This document shows, piece by piece, positions 8,127-16,533 of a stretch of 35,072 bases of DNA. The position numbers and the translations under genes were made by a program. Numbering within the stretch: the stretch's first letter is position 1; every line of letters begins with the position of its first letter. The notes beneath the pieces are model-generated. The model saw nothing but the letters and a program-made list of their open reading frames with translations, was not told where the DNA came from and did not search any database. This DNA comes from Gemmatimonadota bacterium. GTDB taxonomy: Bacteria > Gemmatimonadota > Gemmatimonadetes > Longimicrobiales > Gaopeijiaceae. Location: positions 1-35,072 of the forward strand of contig QJYK01000112.1 in NCBI GenBank assembly GCA_003248075.1. The letters are read 5' to 3'.

Positions 8127-11006
8127 CTAGTCGGCCCCCGCCTCCACGTAACTTTCGATAGGCGGGCAGGCGCACACCAGGTTGCGGTCCCCGTACGCGT
8201 TGTCGACGCGGCGCACGACCGGCCAGAACTTGTGCTCGCGGGTCCAGGGGGCCGGGTAGGCCGCCTGGCTCCGAGGATAGGCATGGGTCCACTCGTCGGA
8301 CGTCACCATCGCCGCGGTGTGCGGCGCGTTCTTCAGCGCGTTGTCGTCCCGGTCGGCGATACCCAGCTCCACTTGCTCGATCTCCGCACGGATCGAGACG
8401 AGCGCGTCGCAAAGCCGGTCAAGCTCTTCCATCGGCTCGCTTTCGGTCGGCTCGATCATCAACGTCCCCGGCACCGGGAACGACACGGTGGGCGCGTGGA
8501 AGCCATAGTCGATCAGTCGTTTCGCCACGTCCTCCTCGGTGATCCCCGTCTCCTTCTTGAGTGGACGGAGGTCGATGATGAACTCGTGCGCGACCGTGCC
8601 GTTGTCGCCTCGATACAGCACGTCGAAGTGCGGCTCCAGGCGCTTCGCCATGTAGTTCGCGTTCAGGATCGCCACCTCCGAGGCGCGGCGGACTCCCTCG
8701 GGCCCAAGCATCGCGACATAGGCCCAGGAGATGGTGAGAATGCTTGCGCTGCCCCAGGGTGCGGACGATACCGCACCGATCGCCCTTTCTCCGCCCGTCG
8801 CGTGTACCACGTGTCCCGGGAGATACGGAGCGAGCTTCTCGTTTACGCAGATCGGTCCCATTCCCGGACCACCGCCACCGTGCGGAATCGCGAACGTCTT
8901 GTGCAGGTTGATGTGACAGACGTCCGCACCGTAATCGCCAGGACGTGCTAGGCCGACCTGCGCATTGAGGTTGGCGCCGTCCAGGTAGACCAGGCCCCCG
9001 TTGTCGTGCACGATCTCGCACACTCCGCGAATGCCCTTCTCGAAAACCCCGTGGGTCGACGGATAGGTGATCATCAGAGCCGCCAGATTGTCCCGGTGCT
9101 CGACGGCCTTGGCCTCGAGATCGGCGATGTCCACCTTGCCTTCCGCGTCACTCCTGACCACCACGACACGCATGCCCGCCATCACGGCGCTGGCCGGGTT
9201 GGTGCCGTGCGCCGACGCTGGAATGAGGCACACGTTCCGGTGCCCCTCGCCCTTGTCCTCGTGTCGCGCACGAATCACCAGGAGGCCGGTGTACTCACCC
9301 TGGGCTCCGGAGTTCGGCTGCAGCGAGCAGGCGCTGAAGCCCGAGATCTCCATCAGCCAGGCCGACAGCTCCCGAGCGATCAGCGCGTAGCCCTCCGCCT
9401 GATCGAGGGGAGCGAACGGATGGAGCGACCCCAGCTCGGGCCAGGTCACCCCTTCCATCTCGCTCGTCGCGTTCAGCTTCATAGTGCACGAGCCCAGAGG
9501 GATCATGCTCGTATTGAGCGCCAGATCTCGTGACTCAAGCCTGTGCAGGTACCTCAGCATCTCCGTCTCGGAGTGATACCGGTTGAATACCTCGTGCTCC
9601 ATGAATCGCGAGGTCCGGCGCAGAGCCGAGGGCAGCGCGGGCACCGAGCCGAGCTCGGCGATGGCGCGCGCATCCAACCCCGAGGGCTCACCGCCGTTGA
9701 AGGCGGCGAACAGGTCTTCGAGGTCCTCCGGAAGAACGGTCTCGTCGAGGGCGATCCCGAGCGTGTCGTCCCCGTGGTCGCGGAGGTTGATACCGAGCGC
9801 ACGCGCCGCCTCCAGGACGCCCGACGCTCCCCCCGACGGCCGCACACGCAACGTGTCGAAGAAGACGTCGTTGAGCACCTCGTGACCGAGGCGTCGCAGA
9901 CCCTCCGCCAACGTCCACGTCAGGTCGCGGACGCGCTGGGCGATGGCTTGGATTCCCTTCGGCCCGTGGTACACGGCATAGGCGCCCGCCATGATCGCCA
10001 GAAGCACCTGGGCCGTGCAGATGTTCGAGGTGGCCTTCTCCCTTCGGATGTGCTGCTCGCGAGTCTGCAGCGCCATCCGGAGCGCCGGGTTGCCGTCGGC
10101 GTCGATCGAGACGCCGATGATGCGCCCGGGCATCTTGCGCTTGAACGATTCGGTCGCGGCCATGTATGCCGCGTGCGGCCCTCCGAAGCCCATCGGGACC
10201 CCGAACCGTTGCGTGTTCCCGACCGCGACGTCCGCGCCCCACTCCCCGGGTGGTACGAGCAGCGCGAGCGACAGGAGGTCCGCGGCGACGACGACGAGCG
10301 CACCCGCCTCGTGCGCCCGCTCCGCGAAGACCCGGTAGTCGTACACACTGCCATCCGTGGCCGGGTACTGCACCAGCGCACCGAACACACCGCCGAGGTC
10401 GACGTCCCGGTGGTCACCGACGACGACCTCGATACCGAGTGGCCAGGCGCGCGTCCGTACCACGTCGATCGTCTGCGGGTGGCACTGCTCCGACACGAAG
10501 AAACGGTTGGCGTTCGGCTTCGCCTCTTGATGGGCCATGTGCATCGCTTCGGCAGCCGCGGTCCCCTCGTCGAGGAGCGAAGCGTTGGCAATCGAAAGCC
10601 CGGTGAGGTCGATGACCATCGTCTGGAAATTGAGGAGCGCTTCCAGGCGCCCCTGCGAGATCTCGGCCTGGTAGGGGGTGTATTGCGTATACCAGCCCGG
10701 GTTTTCCATCACGTTCCGCAGGATCACCGTCGGAACCAACGTGCCGTGGTAGCCCATCCCCAGGTAGGAGCGGAACATCCGGTTGCGCGACGCGACGTCC
10801 CTGAGCCGGTCGAGAAGCCGCGACTCGGGAAGCGGTGCCGGCAGCTGCAGCGTCCCGCGGAACCGAATGGCCGGGGGTACCACGTCATCCACCAGCGCAT
10901 CGATCGACTGGTAGCCGAGTGCGCCGAGCATCTTCTCGACATCCCGGTCATCCGGCCCAAGGTGACGGCCTGGAAAACCAGCGGGGAGATCTATTCGGGT
11001 AGCCAT
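8127..11006 (-). CDS. gcvP: Glycine dehydrogenase (aminomethyl-transferring), P-protein of the glycine cleavage system
   Basis: This PLP enzyme decarboxylates glycine and passes the aminomethyl group to the lipoyl arm of GcvH. It is the fused, single-chain form at 959 residues, the usual length. The N-terminus [17 protein letters not shown] is typical. The PLP lysine is Lys703 in [18 protein letters not shown], followed by the glycine-rich loop. The C-terminus RTKxxPV-like [23 protein letters not shown] is intact, so the protein is complete. The ATG start at 11006 follows 131 bases after gcvH. That gap contains a strong hairpin and three 13-base direct repeats, so gcvP may have its own control. 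No gcvT is present in the window. Confidence 0.98.
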   Translation of the reverse strand: MATRIDLPAGFPGRHLGPDDRDVEKMLGALGYQSIDALVDDVVPPAIRFRGTLQLPAPLPESRLLDRLRDVASRNRMFRSYLGMGYHGTLVPTVILRNVMENPGWYTQYTPYQAEISQGRLEALLNFQTMVIDLTGLSIANASLLDEGTAAAEAMHMAHQEAKPNANRFFVSEQCHPQTIDVVRTRAWPLGIEVVVGDHRDVDLGGVFGALVQYPATDGSVYDYRVFAERAHEAGALVVVAADLLSLALLVPPGEWGADVAVGNTQRFGVPMGFGGPHAAYMAATESFKRKMPGRIIGVSIDADGNPALRMALQTREQHIRREKATSNICTAQVLLAIMAGAYAVYHGPKGIQAIAQRVRDLTWTLAEGLRRLGHEVLNDVFFDTLRVRPSGGASGVLEAARALGINLRDHGDDTLGIALDETVLPEDLEDLFAAFNGGEPSGLDARAIAELGSVPALPSALRRTSRFMEHEVFNRYHSETEMLRYLHRLESRDLALNTSMIPLGSCTMKLNATSEMEGVTWPELGSLHPFAPLDQAEGYALIARELSAWLMEISGFSACSLQPNSGAQGEYTGLLVIRARHEDKGEGHRNVCLIPASAHGTNPASAVMAGMRVVVVRSDAEGKVDIADLEAKAVEHRDNLAALMITYPSTHGVFEKGIRGVCEIVHDNGGLVYLDGANLNAQVGLARPGDYGADVCHINLHKTFAIPHGGGGPGMGPICVNEKLAPYLPGHVVHATGGERAIGAVSSAPWGSASILTISWAYVAMLGPEGVRRASEVAILNANYMAKRLEPHFDVLYRGDNGTVAHEFIIDLRPLKKETGITEEDVAKRLIDYGFHAPTVSFPVPGTLMIEPTESEPMEELDRLCDALVSIRAEIEQVELGIADRDDNALKNAPHTAAMVTSDEWTHAYPRSQAAYPAPWTREHKFWPVVRRVDNAYGDRNLVCACPPIESYVEAGAD

Positions 11007-11035
11007 GTTCCACTCTGTGGGTGCACCGCGGTCGC

Positions 11036-11074
11036 GTTACCGACCTGCATTACCGACCAAATGTACCGAATAAC
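11036..11074. promoter_or_regulatory. Three 13-base direct repeats upstream of gcvP
   Basis: On the plus strand, GTTACCGACCTGC, ATTACCGACCAAA and TGTACCGAATAAC follow each other exactly (11036-11048, 11049-11061, 11062-11074), sharing the core TACCGA(C/A). They lie 30-68 bases upstream of the gcvP ATG, read as GGTCGGTAA-type units on the coding strand. Spacing and position suggest a regulator-binding array or part of a promoter; no binding protein can be named. Confidence 0.5.
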
Positions 11075-11079
11075 GATCC

Positions 11080-11113
11080 AGGGCCGCGCCGCCACGAGGG
11101 AGGCCGCGGCCCT
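11080..11113. terminator. Terminator- or attenuator-like hairpin between gcvH and gcvP
   Basis: AGGGCCGCG (11080-11088) and CGCGGCCCT (11105-11113) form a perfect 9-bp GC-rich stem with a 16-base loop. It begins 24 bases after the gcvH stop. No T-run follows on the minus strand, so termination would be partial or Rho-assisted. Confidence 0.45.
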
Positions 11114-11137
11114 GTGTGTCGGACGGGAGTCCTGGGC

Positions 11138-11527
11138 CTACTCCCCGATGTGCTCTCCGTACTCCGTGCCGCCGAGCAGTCCGCTCAGGTCCTCCGGATT
11201 GGCGACCCTGAGCTTGATCATCCACCCCGATCCGTACGGATCCGAGTTCACCAGGCCGGGATCGTCATCGAGGGAGCTGTTGACCTCGGTGACCTCGCCG
11301 TCGAGGGGACAGTAGAGGTCGCTGACGGCCTTCACCGCCTCGATCGTCCCGAACGCCTCCATCCGCTTGAAGGTGCTGCCGACCTCGGGGAGCTCGACGA
11401 AGACCACGTCCCCGAGCTCCCCCTGGGCGTAGTCGGTGACGCCCACGAAATAGACGTCGTCCTCGCCGGTGGCCTTGAGGTACTCGTGCTCCTCGGTGTA
11501 GAGGAGATCGCTGGGAATCTCGGACAT
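11138..11527 (-). CDS. gcvH: Glycine cleavage system H protein
   Basis: This is the 129-residue lipoyl carrier that shuttles the aminomethyl intermediate between the P, T and L proteins. The start MSEIPSDLLYTEEHEY is typical. The lipoylated lysine is Lys66 in GTIEAVKAVSDLYCPLDGEV, matching the family's E(S/A)VKA motif. The C-terminal DPYGSGWMIKL segment is conserved. The ATG at 11527 has AGG-rich sequence about ten bases upstream. It is the first gene of the minus-strand cluster, divergent from the eIF2B-family gene. The LipM-like protein encoded downstream is a candidate for loading its lysine. Confidence 0.97.
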   Translation of the reverse strand: MSEIPSDLLYTEEHEYLKATGEDDVYFVGVTDYAQGELGDVVFVELPEVGSTFKRMEAFGTIEAVKAVSDLYCPLDGEVTEVNSSLDDDPGLVNSDPYGSGWMIKLRVANPEDLSGLLGGTEYGEHIGE

Positions 11528-11585
11528 CGGGGACCTGCCTTCGGGAGAGCGTCCTGTCGGGGCCGCATCCCGGCCTCGGGCCCTG

Positions 11586-11614
11586 ACGATGACGGGGTTT
11601 TTGGCGGCCGTCAA
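11586..11614 (-). promoter_or_regulatory. Candidate sigma70-type promoter for gcvH
   Basis: On the minus strand TTGACG (11614-11609, 5 of 6 to consensus) is followed after 17 bases by CATCGT (11591-11586, 3 of 6). It lies about 60 bases upstream of the gcvH ATG. The -35 is good and the -10 weak. No glycine riboswitch motif was recognised in this leader. Confidence 0.4.
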
Positions 11615-11670
11615 CCCTCGTACTTTGGCCGCAGAACAGGGGCTCCGCGCCCCCCATTTGGAGCATCCGG

Positions 11671-12630
11671 ATGGACAAGGCTCCACACCTCGACGCTCTC
11701 CTTGCACCCCTGCGCGCCGACGTCGTGTCGGGTGCCGCGGTCGTGGCCCGAATGGGCGCAGAGGTCATGCGCCGAGCGGCCGGCCGCGTGGAGGCCGCGT
11801 CGGTGGCGGAGCTTCGATCCGCGTTGGCCGGTGTAGGCATCCGGGTGATCGAGGCACAGCCGGCCATGGCACCCCTCGTGGGACTCGTCGGGAAGGCCCT
11901 GGAGGCCTCGAGCTCCTCGGCGACGGTCGAGGGAGGCCGCCAAGCGGTACGAGAGGCCTGTGATGCCTTTCGGGACGGCCTGGAGACCCGTGCCCGAGTC
12001 GTCGCCGCCCGGGCGGCTGGGCTGCTCCCCCGCGACGGCGACATCCTCACCGTGTCGTCCTCGTCCACGGTACGCGCCGCGTTGCTGCACGGGGCACGCG
12101 AGCGCCGTGGTCGCGTGGTGATCCTCGAGAGCCGTCCTATGCAAGAGGGTCGTGCGCTCGCCACCACGCTCGCCCGGGAGGGGGTTCCGGTGCTCTTCGC
12201 GGTCGACGCGGCTGCATGCGCCCTCGTGCCCCACTGCGCGATGGTACTCCTCGGGGCCGACTCGATCGGAGACCTCGGCATCGTGAACAAGATCGGCAGC
12301 CTCGCCGTGGCGCGAGCCGCAGACCTGGCCGGGATCCCCGTGATCGTAGCCACCGACGAGACGAAGATCTTGCCGATGGGCTTTCCCCAGCCGCTCGCGG
12401 ACGAGAGGCCCGCCGACGAGGTATGGCGGCCTCCGGCCAACGTCCGGGTGTGGAACCGCTACTTCGAGGCGATCCCGACCGAGGTGGTGCGTACCATCGT
12501 CACCGAGTCGGCCACCATGGGCCCTGACGAGATGGAGGTGCTTCGCGCGGACATTCCACTTCCGGACGAGCTCCGCCGCTGGGCTCGCGCTTGGGCCCAG
12601 GACGGCCCGGAATCGGGCGGATCGATGTAG
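11671..12630 (+). CDS. eIF2B alpha/beta/delta-family protein, MtnA / ribose-1,5-bisphosphate isomerase-like
   Basis: This 319-residue protein has an N-terminal helical region and the eIF2B/MtnA Rossmann-like C-terminal half. Visible motifs are ILTVSSSSTV (phosphate-binding serine cluster), VVILESRPMQEGR, the GADSIGDLGIVNKIGS block and VIVATDETKI. Family members isomerise aldose 1-phosphates (MtnA, methionine salvage) or ribose 1,5-bisphosphate. The Cys-containing motif expected of true MtnA is not clearly present: the corresponding loop reads SSSST. A sugar-phosphate isomerase is therefore only inferred. The ATG at 11671 is divergent from gcvH with 143 bases between the genes. The acyl-CoA dehydrogenase gene follows after 62 bases on the same strand. 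Confidence 0.82.
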   Translation: MDKAPHLDALLAPLRADVVSGAAVVARMGAEVMRRAAGRVEAASVAELRSALAGVGIRVIEAQPAMAPLVGLVGKALEASSSSATVEGGRQAVREACDAFRDGLETRARVVAARAAGLLPRDGDILTVSSSSTVRAALLHGARERRGRVVILESRPMQEGRALATTLAREGVPVLFAVDAAACALVPHCAMVLLGADSIGDLGIVNKIGSLAVARAADLAGIPVIVATDETKILPMGFPQPLADERPADEVWRPPANVRVWNRYFEAIPTEVVRTIVTESATMGPDEMEVLRADIPLPDELRRWARAWAQDGPESGGSM

Positions 12631-12692
12631 ATTCCGAGGCGCACCGGGGACCGCCCCGGGGCGCGGCACGTGACCCCAGCAATCAGATCGCC

Positions 12693-13859
12693 ATGTCGAC
12701 CGTCCTCTCCGCACCGCGCCCGGCGCTCACGACGCTCACGGAGCAGGAACGGATGTTCCGGGAGGCGGTCCGTGATTTCGCGGTTTCCGAGATCGCCCCC
12801 CGCGCGCTGGCCATGGACCAGGCTCAGCAGATGGACCGCTCCATCGTCGACCCGCTCTTCGAGCTGGGCCTCATGGGCGTCGAGATCCCCGAGAGCTACG
12901 GTGGAACCGGGGCCGACTTCTTCACCTCCGTGCTCGTCGTGGAGGAGCTCTCGAAGGTCGACCCGTCCATCGGGGTGCTCGTGGACGTTCAGAACACGCT
13001 CGTGGTCAACGCCATCCTCCGTTGGGCCGACGAGGCCCAGCGATCGCGCTGGCTTCCCGCCCTGGCGACGGACACGGTCGGGGCCTACGCGCTCTCCGAG
13101 AGCGGAAGCGGATCCGACGCCTTCGCGCTCACCTGTCGCGCCGTGGCGGACGGGGACGACTGGCTGCTCCGCGGTCAGAAGATGTGGATCACCAACGGCA
13201 ACGAGGCCGGCCTGTTCATCGTCTTCGCCACCGTCGACCCGGAAGCGGGATACAAGGGCATCACCGCCTTCGTGGTCGAGCGAGGTCGACCGGGCTTCTC
13301 GGTGGGCAAGAAGGAGGACAAGCTCGGAATCCGGGCCTCCTCCACCACGGAGCTCGTCTTCGATGGCGTCCGTATCCCGTCGCGGAACATTCTCGGAGAG
13401 GTCGGCAAGGGCTACAAGGTCGCCATCGAGACGCTCAACGAGGGCCGGATCGGAATCGGAGCGCAGATGCTGGGGCTGGCCCAGGGGGCGCTCGACCACA
13501 CCGTGTCCTACGTCCAGGAGCGAAAGCAGTTCGGCCGAGCGATCGCCTCCTTCCAGGGTGTGCAGTTCCAGATCGCCGAAATGGCCACGGACATCGAGGC
13601 TGCGCGTCTCCTGGTCTACAACGCAGCCCGCCTCAAGGATGCCGGAGAGCCCTTCCTCCAGCAGGCCGCCATGGCGAAGCTGTTCGCCTCCGAGGTCGCG
13701 CAGCGTGTGGCCTCGCGGTGCATCGACCTGTTCGGCGGCAACGGCTTCACCACGGAGTTCCCCGTCGAGAAGCTCTATCGCGATGCCAAGATCGGGACCA
13801 TCTATGAAGGGACCTCGAACATGCAGAAGCAGACCATCGCGAAGATGCTGCTGAAGTGA
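12693..13859 (+). CDS. Acyl-CoA dehydrogenase, short/branched-chain type
   Basis: This FAD enzyme introduces the alpha-beta double bond in acyl-CoA thioesters in fatty-acid or branched-chain amino-acid breakdown. It has 388 residues, the usual length. The FAD/substrate motifs AYALSESGSGSDA and MWITNGNEAGLF are present, followed by ERKQFGRAI and the C-terminal DLFGGNGFTTEFPVEKLYRDAK. The catalytic base is Glu372 in IYEGTSNMQ, the position used by short, medium and short/branched-chain enzymes rather than isovaleryl-CoA dehydrogenase. The ATG at 12693 gives MSTVLSAPRP. The substrate chain length cannot be fixed. The tatA-like gene follows after 25 bases. Confidence 0.95.
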   Translation: MSTVLSAPRPALTTLTEQERMFREAVRDFAVSEIAPRALAMDQAQQMDRSIVDPLFELGLMGVEIPESYGGTGADFFTSVLVVEELSKVDPSIGVLVDVQNTLVVNAILRWADEAQRSRWLPALATDTVGAYALSESGSGSDAFALTCRAVADGDDWLLRGQKMWITNGNEAGLFIVFATVDPEAGYKGITAFVVERGRPGFSVGKKEDKLGIRASSTTELVFDGVRIPSRNILGEVGKGYKVAIETLNEGRIGIGAQMLGLAQGALDHTVSYVQERKQFGRAIASFQGVQFQIAEMATDIEAARLLVYNAARLKDAGEPFLQQAAMAKLFASEVAQRVASRCIDLFGGNGFTTEFPVEKLYRDAKIGTIYEGTSNMQKQTIAKMLLK

Positions 13860-13884
13860 GGCCCACCACCTTCGGAGCCAGACA

Positions 13885-14073
13885 GTGACGACATTCACCG
13901 CCCCGTTCGCCCTGTTCACCTTCGGGTTCGGCGAGATGCTGCTGGTCTTCGGCATCCTGATGCTGCTGTTCGGCGCCAAGAAGCTGCCCATGCTCGCGCG
14001 AGGACTCGGCCAGGGCATCCGGAACTTCAAGGGTGAGCTCAAGCCACCCGAGGATGATCGCGAGGAGCCCTGA
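13885..14073 (+). CDS. tatA: Sec-independent protein translocase, TatA/E family
   Basis: This small 62-residue protein has one N-terminal membrane helix (FGFGEMLLVFGILMLLFG), the FGAKKLP hinge and an amphipathic helix LARGLGQGIRNFKGEL, then an acidic tail. This is the complete TatA/E layout; it multimerises to form the twin-arginine translocation pore. The start is GTG at 13885 with GGAG about eight bases upstream. No tatB or tatC is adjacent. At least one encoded protein here, the DUF1552-family protein at 29736-31118, carries a twin-arginine signal, but no direct link is implied. Confidence 0.93.
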   Translation: MTTFTAPFALFTFGFGEMLLVFGILMLLFGAKKLPMLARGLGQGIRNFKGELKPPEDDREEP

Positions 14074-14078
14074 GCGAG

Positions 14079-14825
14079 GTGCTTTCCCGGGTCGCCGTCG
14101 TCCTCGACCACCCTCAGGACGTGGTGAACATCGCTGGCGTCGTGCGGGTGATGATGAACTTCGGACTTTCGACGCTGCGGCTCGTCGAGCCGGACGACTT
14201 CGATCCGTACCGTATCGAGGGCATCGCCCACCGGAGCATGCCCCTGATCGAGGCGACAACCCTCCACGCCACGCTGGACGATGCGGTGGGAGACTGCGCG
14301 TACGTGCTGGGCACGACGGCCCGCGCACGGACCGCCGGAAGGAACTACCTGCGTCCGAGGGAGGCGGCCGGAGACGTCGTCCGCAGGGCCGAGGAGGGCG
14401 GTGTGGCGATCGTGTTCGGGCGCGAGGATCGGGGACTCTCGAACGAGGCGCTCGACCAGTGCCATTCGGTCGTGATCATCCCCACCCACGGGGAGTACCC
14501 GTCGATCAACCTCGCGCAGGCGTGTCTCGTGCTCGCCTACGAGACGTTCCTGGCCTCGGGCTCGGCCGACGCGGCCCTGCCGCGAGGTCGGCGCGCCACC
14601 CGGCCACCCAATCAGGAGGAGCTCGAGACGACTTATGCGGCTCTCGAGGCGGGGCTGAGGCGCATCGACTTCTTCAAGGCCCGGAAGCCCGCCGCTGTGA
14701 TGCGCACGCTGCGCACCTTGATCACGAGGGCCGAGCCCGATCTGCGGGAGGCGAAGCTGCTCGCCGCAGTGGGCTTCGAGGTCACCCACTACATCGACCG
14801 TCTCGCCCGCGCGGACGGCGATTGA
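14079..14825 (+). CDS. SPOUT-class RNA methyltransferase, TrmJ-like
   Basis: This 248-residue SPOUT enzyme has the three knot motifs: NIAGVVRVMMNFG (17-29), IVFGREDRGLSNEAL (111-125) and IPTHGEYPSINLAQA (134-147). These match the TrmH/TrmJ group that 2'-O-methylates RNA; TrmJ acts at tRNA position 32. The C-terminal helical extension (EELETTYAALEAGLRRIDFFK) also resembles TrmJ, so a tRNA target is more likely than rRNA. The GTG at 14079 lies five bases after the tatA-like stop, with AGGAG about eleven bases upstream inside that gene. It is probably co-transcribed with the two genes before it. Confidence 0.87.
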   Translation: MLSRVAVVLDHPQDVVNIAGVVRVMMNFGLSTLRLVEPDDFDPYRIEGIAHRSMPLIEATTLHATLDDAVGDCAYVLGTTARARTAGRNYLRPREAAGDVVRRAEEGGVAIVFGREDRGLSNEALDQCHSVVIIPTHGEYPSINLAQACLVLAYETFLASGSADAALPRGRRATRPPNQEELETTYAALEAGLRRIDFFKARKPAAVMRTLRTLITRAEPDLREAKLLAAVGFEVTHYIDRLARADGD

Positions 14826-14894
14826 CCGGAGCGACGCCCCGAGCATGCGCTGAGCGCGCGTCGCGGATCCGGCTGCCAGGGGTCGACGGCTCGG

Positions 14895-14924
14895 TTGTGA
14901 GGCCCGCCTAATGCCTCCTATCTT
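14895..14924 (+). promoter_or_regulatory. Candidate promoter for the diguanylate cyclase gene
   Basis: TTGTGA (14895-14900) and TATCTT (14919-14924) are separated by 18 bases and lie about 60 bases before the cyclase ATG. They sit in the 158-base gap after the RNA methyltransferase gene. The match is moderate (4 of 6 at each box). Confidence 0.35.
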
Positions 14925-14983
14925 GCTGTGCCAACCCGGGGAGCCATCGCACTGATCGGTGGCCGACAACGAGCGATCATCGG

Positions 14984-16501
14984 ATGCCAGGAAAGGAATC
15001 GGGCGGCGGTACCAGCATCGGCGAGCGCTATCGCGTGCTCCTCGACGTCGGCCGCACGCTCGCCGCGACGCTGAACTCGCAGGACGTGTACGCGGCCATC
15101 CATCGCGAGACCATCCGGGTCCTCGAAGCATCGGGCTTCTACGTTTCCCTCTATGATCCGTCGCGCGACCTCGCGAGGATCGTCTTCTGCGCCGACCGCC
15201 AGGGCGTGCGCACCGTCGCGGTCAGCTACCGTGGGTCGGACAGCGAGGTTTTGAGCTCACGCGAAGCCCGTGTGATCACGGACCTCGCGGACGACCCCTC
15301 GGTTCTGCCGCTCGGGCCGGACGAGAGTGACGACACCCGCTCGGCGATCTCGGCGCCGATGATCCACAAAGGGCGCCTGGTCGGAGCCCTGGCTGCCCAC
15401 ACCGACCGACCGAGCGCGTACGGCGAGGAGGACCTGGCTCTGCTCCAGGGCATCGCCGACATCGCCGCCGTCGCGATCGACAATGCGCACACCGTGGAGG
15501 AGCTCGACCGTCGGCGCGCCGAAGCGGAGCAGATCGAGGAGATCGGTCGCGCGCTCGCGGGCTCGCTCGACACGAAGGAGGTTCTGGATCTCGTGATCTC
15601 CGCGGTGCTCGATGTGGTGGAGGTCGACGGAGCAGGCGTGTGGTTGTGTGACGACCCGAGTGGGGTGGTGGCCCGGGTCGCCGCTTCGGGAGGCGAGATC
15701 GCGTTGCCCGTCGGACTGGAGTGGGACCTCGACGGGGTCTTGGCGGGTCAGCTTGTCGAAGCCAAGCAGCCCGTGCTGGTCGACGACCTGGCCGCCAGCC
15801 CCCTGATTCCCGCGCATCTTCGTGAGTATCTGGAAGCCGGTTCTGGCGCTGGAGTGCCCCTGGTGGTCGGCGGCGGTACCGCCGGCATCCTCACGGCGGG
15901 CAGCCGGAGCCTGCGGAGCTTCTCGCCGGACGATACCGCCGTGCTCCAGCGACTGGCCGCCCAGGCCTCCGTAGCGCTGGAGAACGCGCGGCTCCATTCG
16001 CACCTCCAGGCTCTGTCTCTCACCGATCCCCTCACCGGGCTCCCGAACCGGCGACGCCTCCAGATGCACCTGGACAAGGAAGTCGCCGCGGCCCGTCGAG
16101 GCCGGCCGGTGGTGGTCGTCGTCTTCGACATCGACGACTTCAAACACTACAACGACACCCTCGGACACATCACGGGGGACGACATCCTCAGGGCATTCGC
16201 GCAGATCCTGGACGAAACGAACCGGGCGATGAATCTGGTGGTCCGCTACGGTGGCGACGAGTTCATCTCGATCCTGTCCGATTCCGACCGGAAGGGCGCA
16301 CAGCTGTATGTCGACCGACTACGGGAGCGCGTGGCGGTCGATCCGATCCTCTCACCCCTGGGCATCTCCGTGAGCACCGGCATGGCCGAGTTCGATTCGA
16401 GCACGATGCGCACGATGGAGGACCTGATCAGGGCGGCCGACACCGAGATGTACCGCGCCAAGGCAGAGCGAAGAGCCCACAAGCGCTCGACGCCGTCCTG
16501 A
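14984..16501 (+). CDS. Diguanylate cyclase with two GAF sensor domains
   Basis: This 505-residue cytosolic signalling protein makes cyclic di-GMP from two GTP. A GAF domain spans about 16-170, a second about 185-336 after a short coiled linker (VEELDRRRAEAEQ), and a GGDEF domain about 342-500. The active site reads RYGGDEF (423-427 for GGDEF) and is intact, with the FDIDDFKHYND metal/GTP segment before it. The allosteric I-site, usually RxxD, reads RAMN at 414-417, so product inhibition is probably lost or weakened. There is no membrane segment, so the GAF domains must sense a cytosolic ligand or redox state. The ATG at 14984 was chosen because it opens the first GAF domain. Confidence 0.95.
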   Translation: MPGKESGGGTSIGERYRVLLDVGRTLAATLNSQDVYAAIHRETIRVLEASGFYVSLYDPSRDLARIVFCADRQGVRTVAVSYRGSDSEVLSSREARVITDLADDPSVLPLGPDESDDTRSAISAPMIHKGRLVGALAAHTDRPSAYGEEDLALLQGIADIAAVAIDNAHTVEELDRRRAEAEQIEEIGRALAGSLDTKEVLDLVISAVLDVVEVDGAGVWLCDDPSGVVARVAASGGEIALPVGLEWDLDGVLAGQLVEAKQPVLVDDLAASPLIPAHLREYLEAGSGAGVPLVVGGGTAGILTAGSRSLRSFSPDDTAVLQRLAAQASVALENARLHSHLQALSLTDPLTGLPNRRRLQMHLDKEVAAARRGRPVVVVVFDIDDFKHYNDTLGHITGDDILRAFAQILDETNRAMNLVVRYGGDEFISILSDSDRKGAQLYVDRLRERVAVDPILSPLGISVSTGMAEFDSSTMRTMEDLIRAADTEMYRAKAERRAHKRSTPS

Positions 16502-16533
16502 CGCGCCGACCCGGACGCCTTCCCCGCGGGCCC

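Noticed and set aside
9543-11315. Open frame of 590 codons on the plus strand opposite gcvP
   Set aside because: It is Arg/Gly/Pro-rich, without motifs, and antisense to a certain gene.
11528-11670. Glycine riboswitch upstream of gcvH
   Set aside because: Such switches often precede gcv genes, but the conserved core sequences were not recognisable in this 143-base region.
12459-15131. Open frame of 890 codons on the minus strand opposite the acyl-CoA dehydrogenase, tatA-like and methyltransferase genes
   Set aside because: It has no recognisable domain and lies opposite several genes with clear families. Long antisense frames are expected at this GC content.
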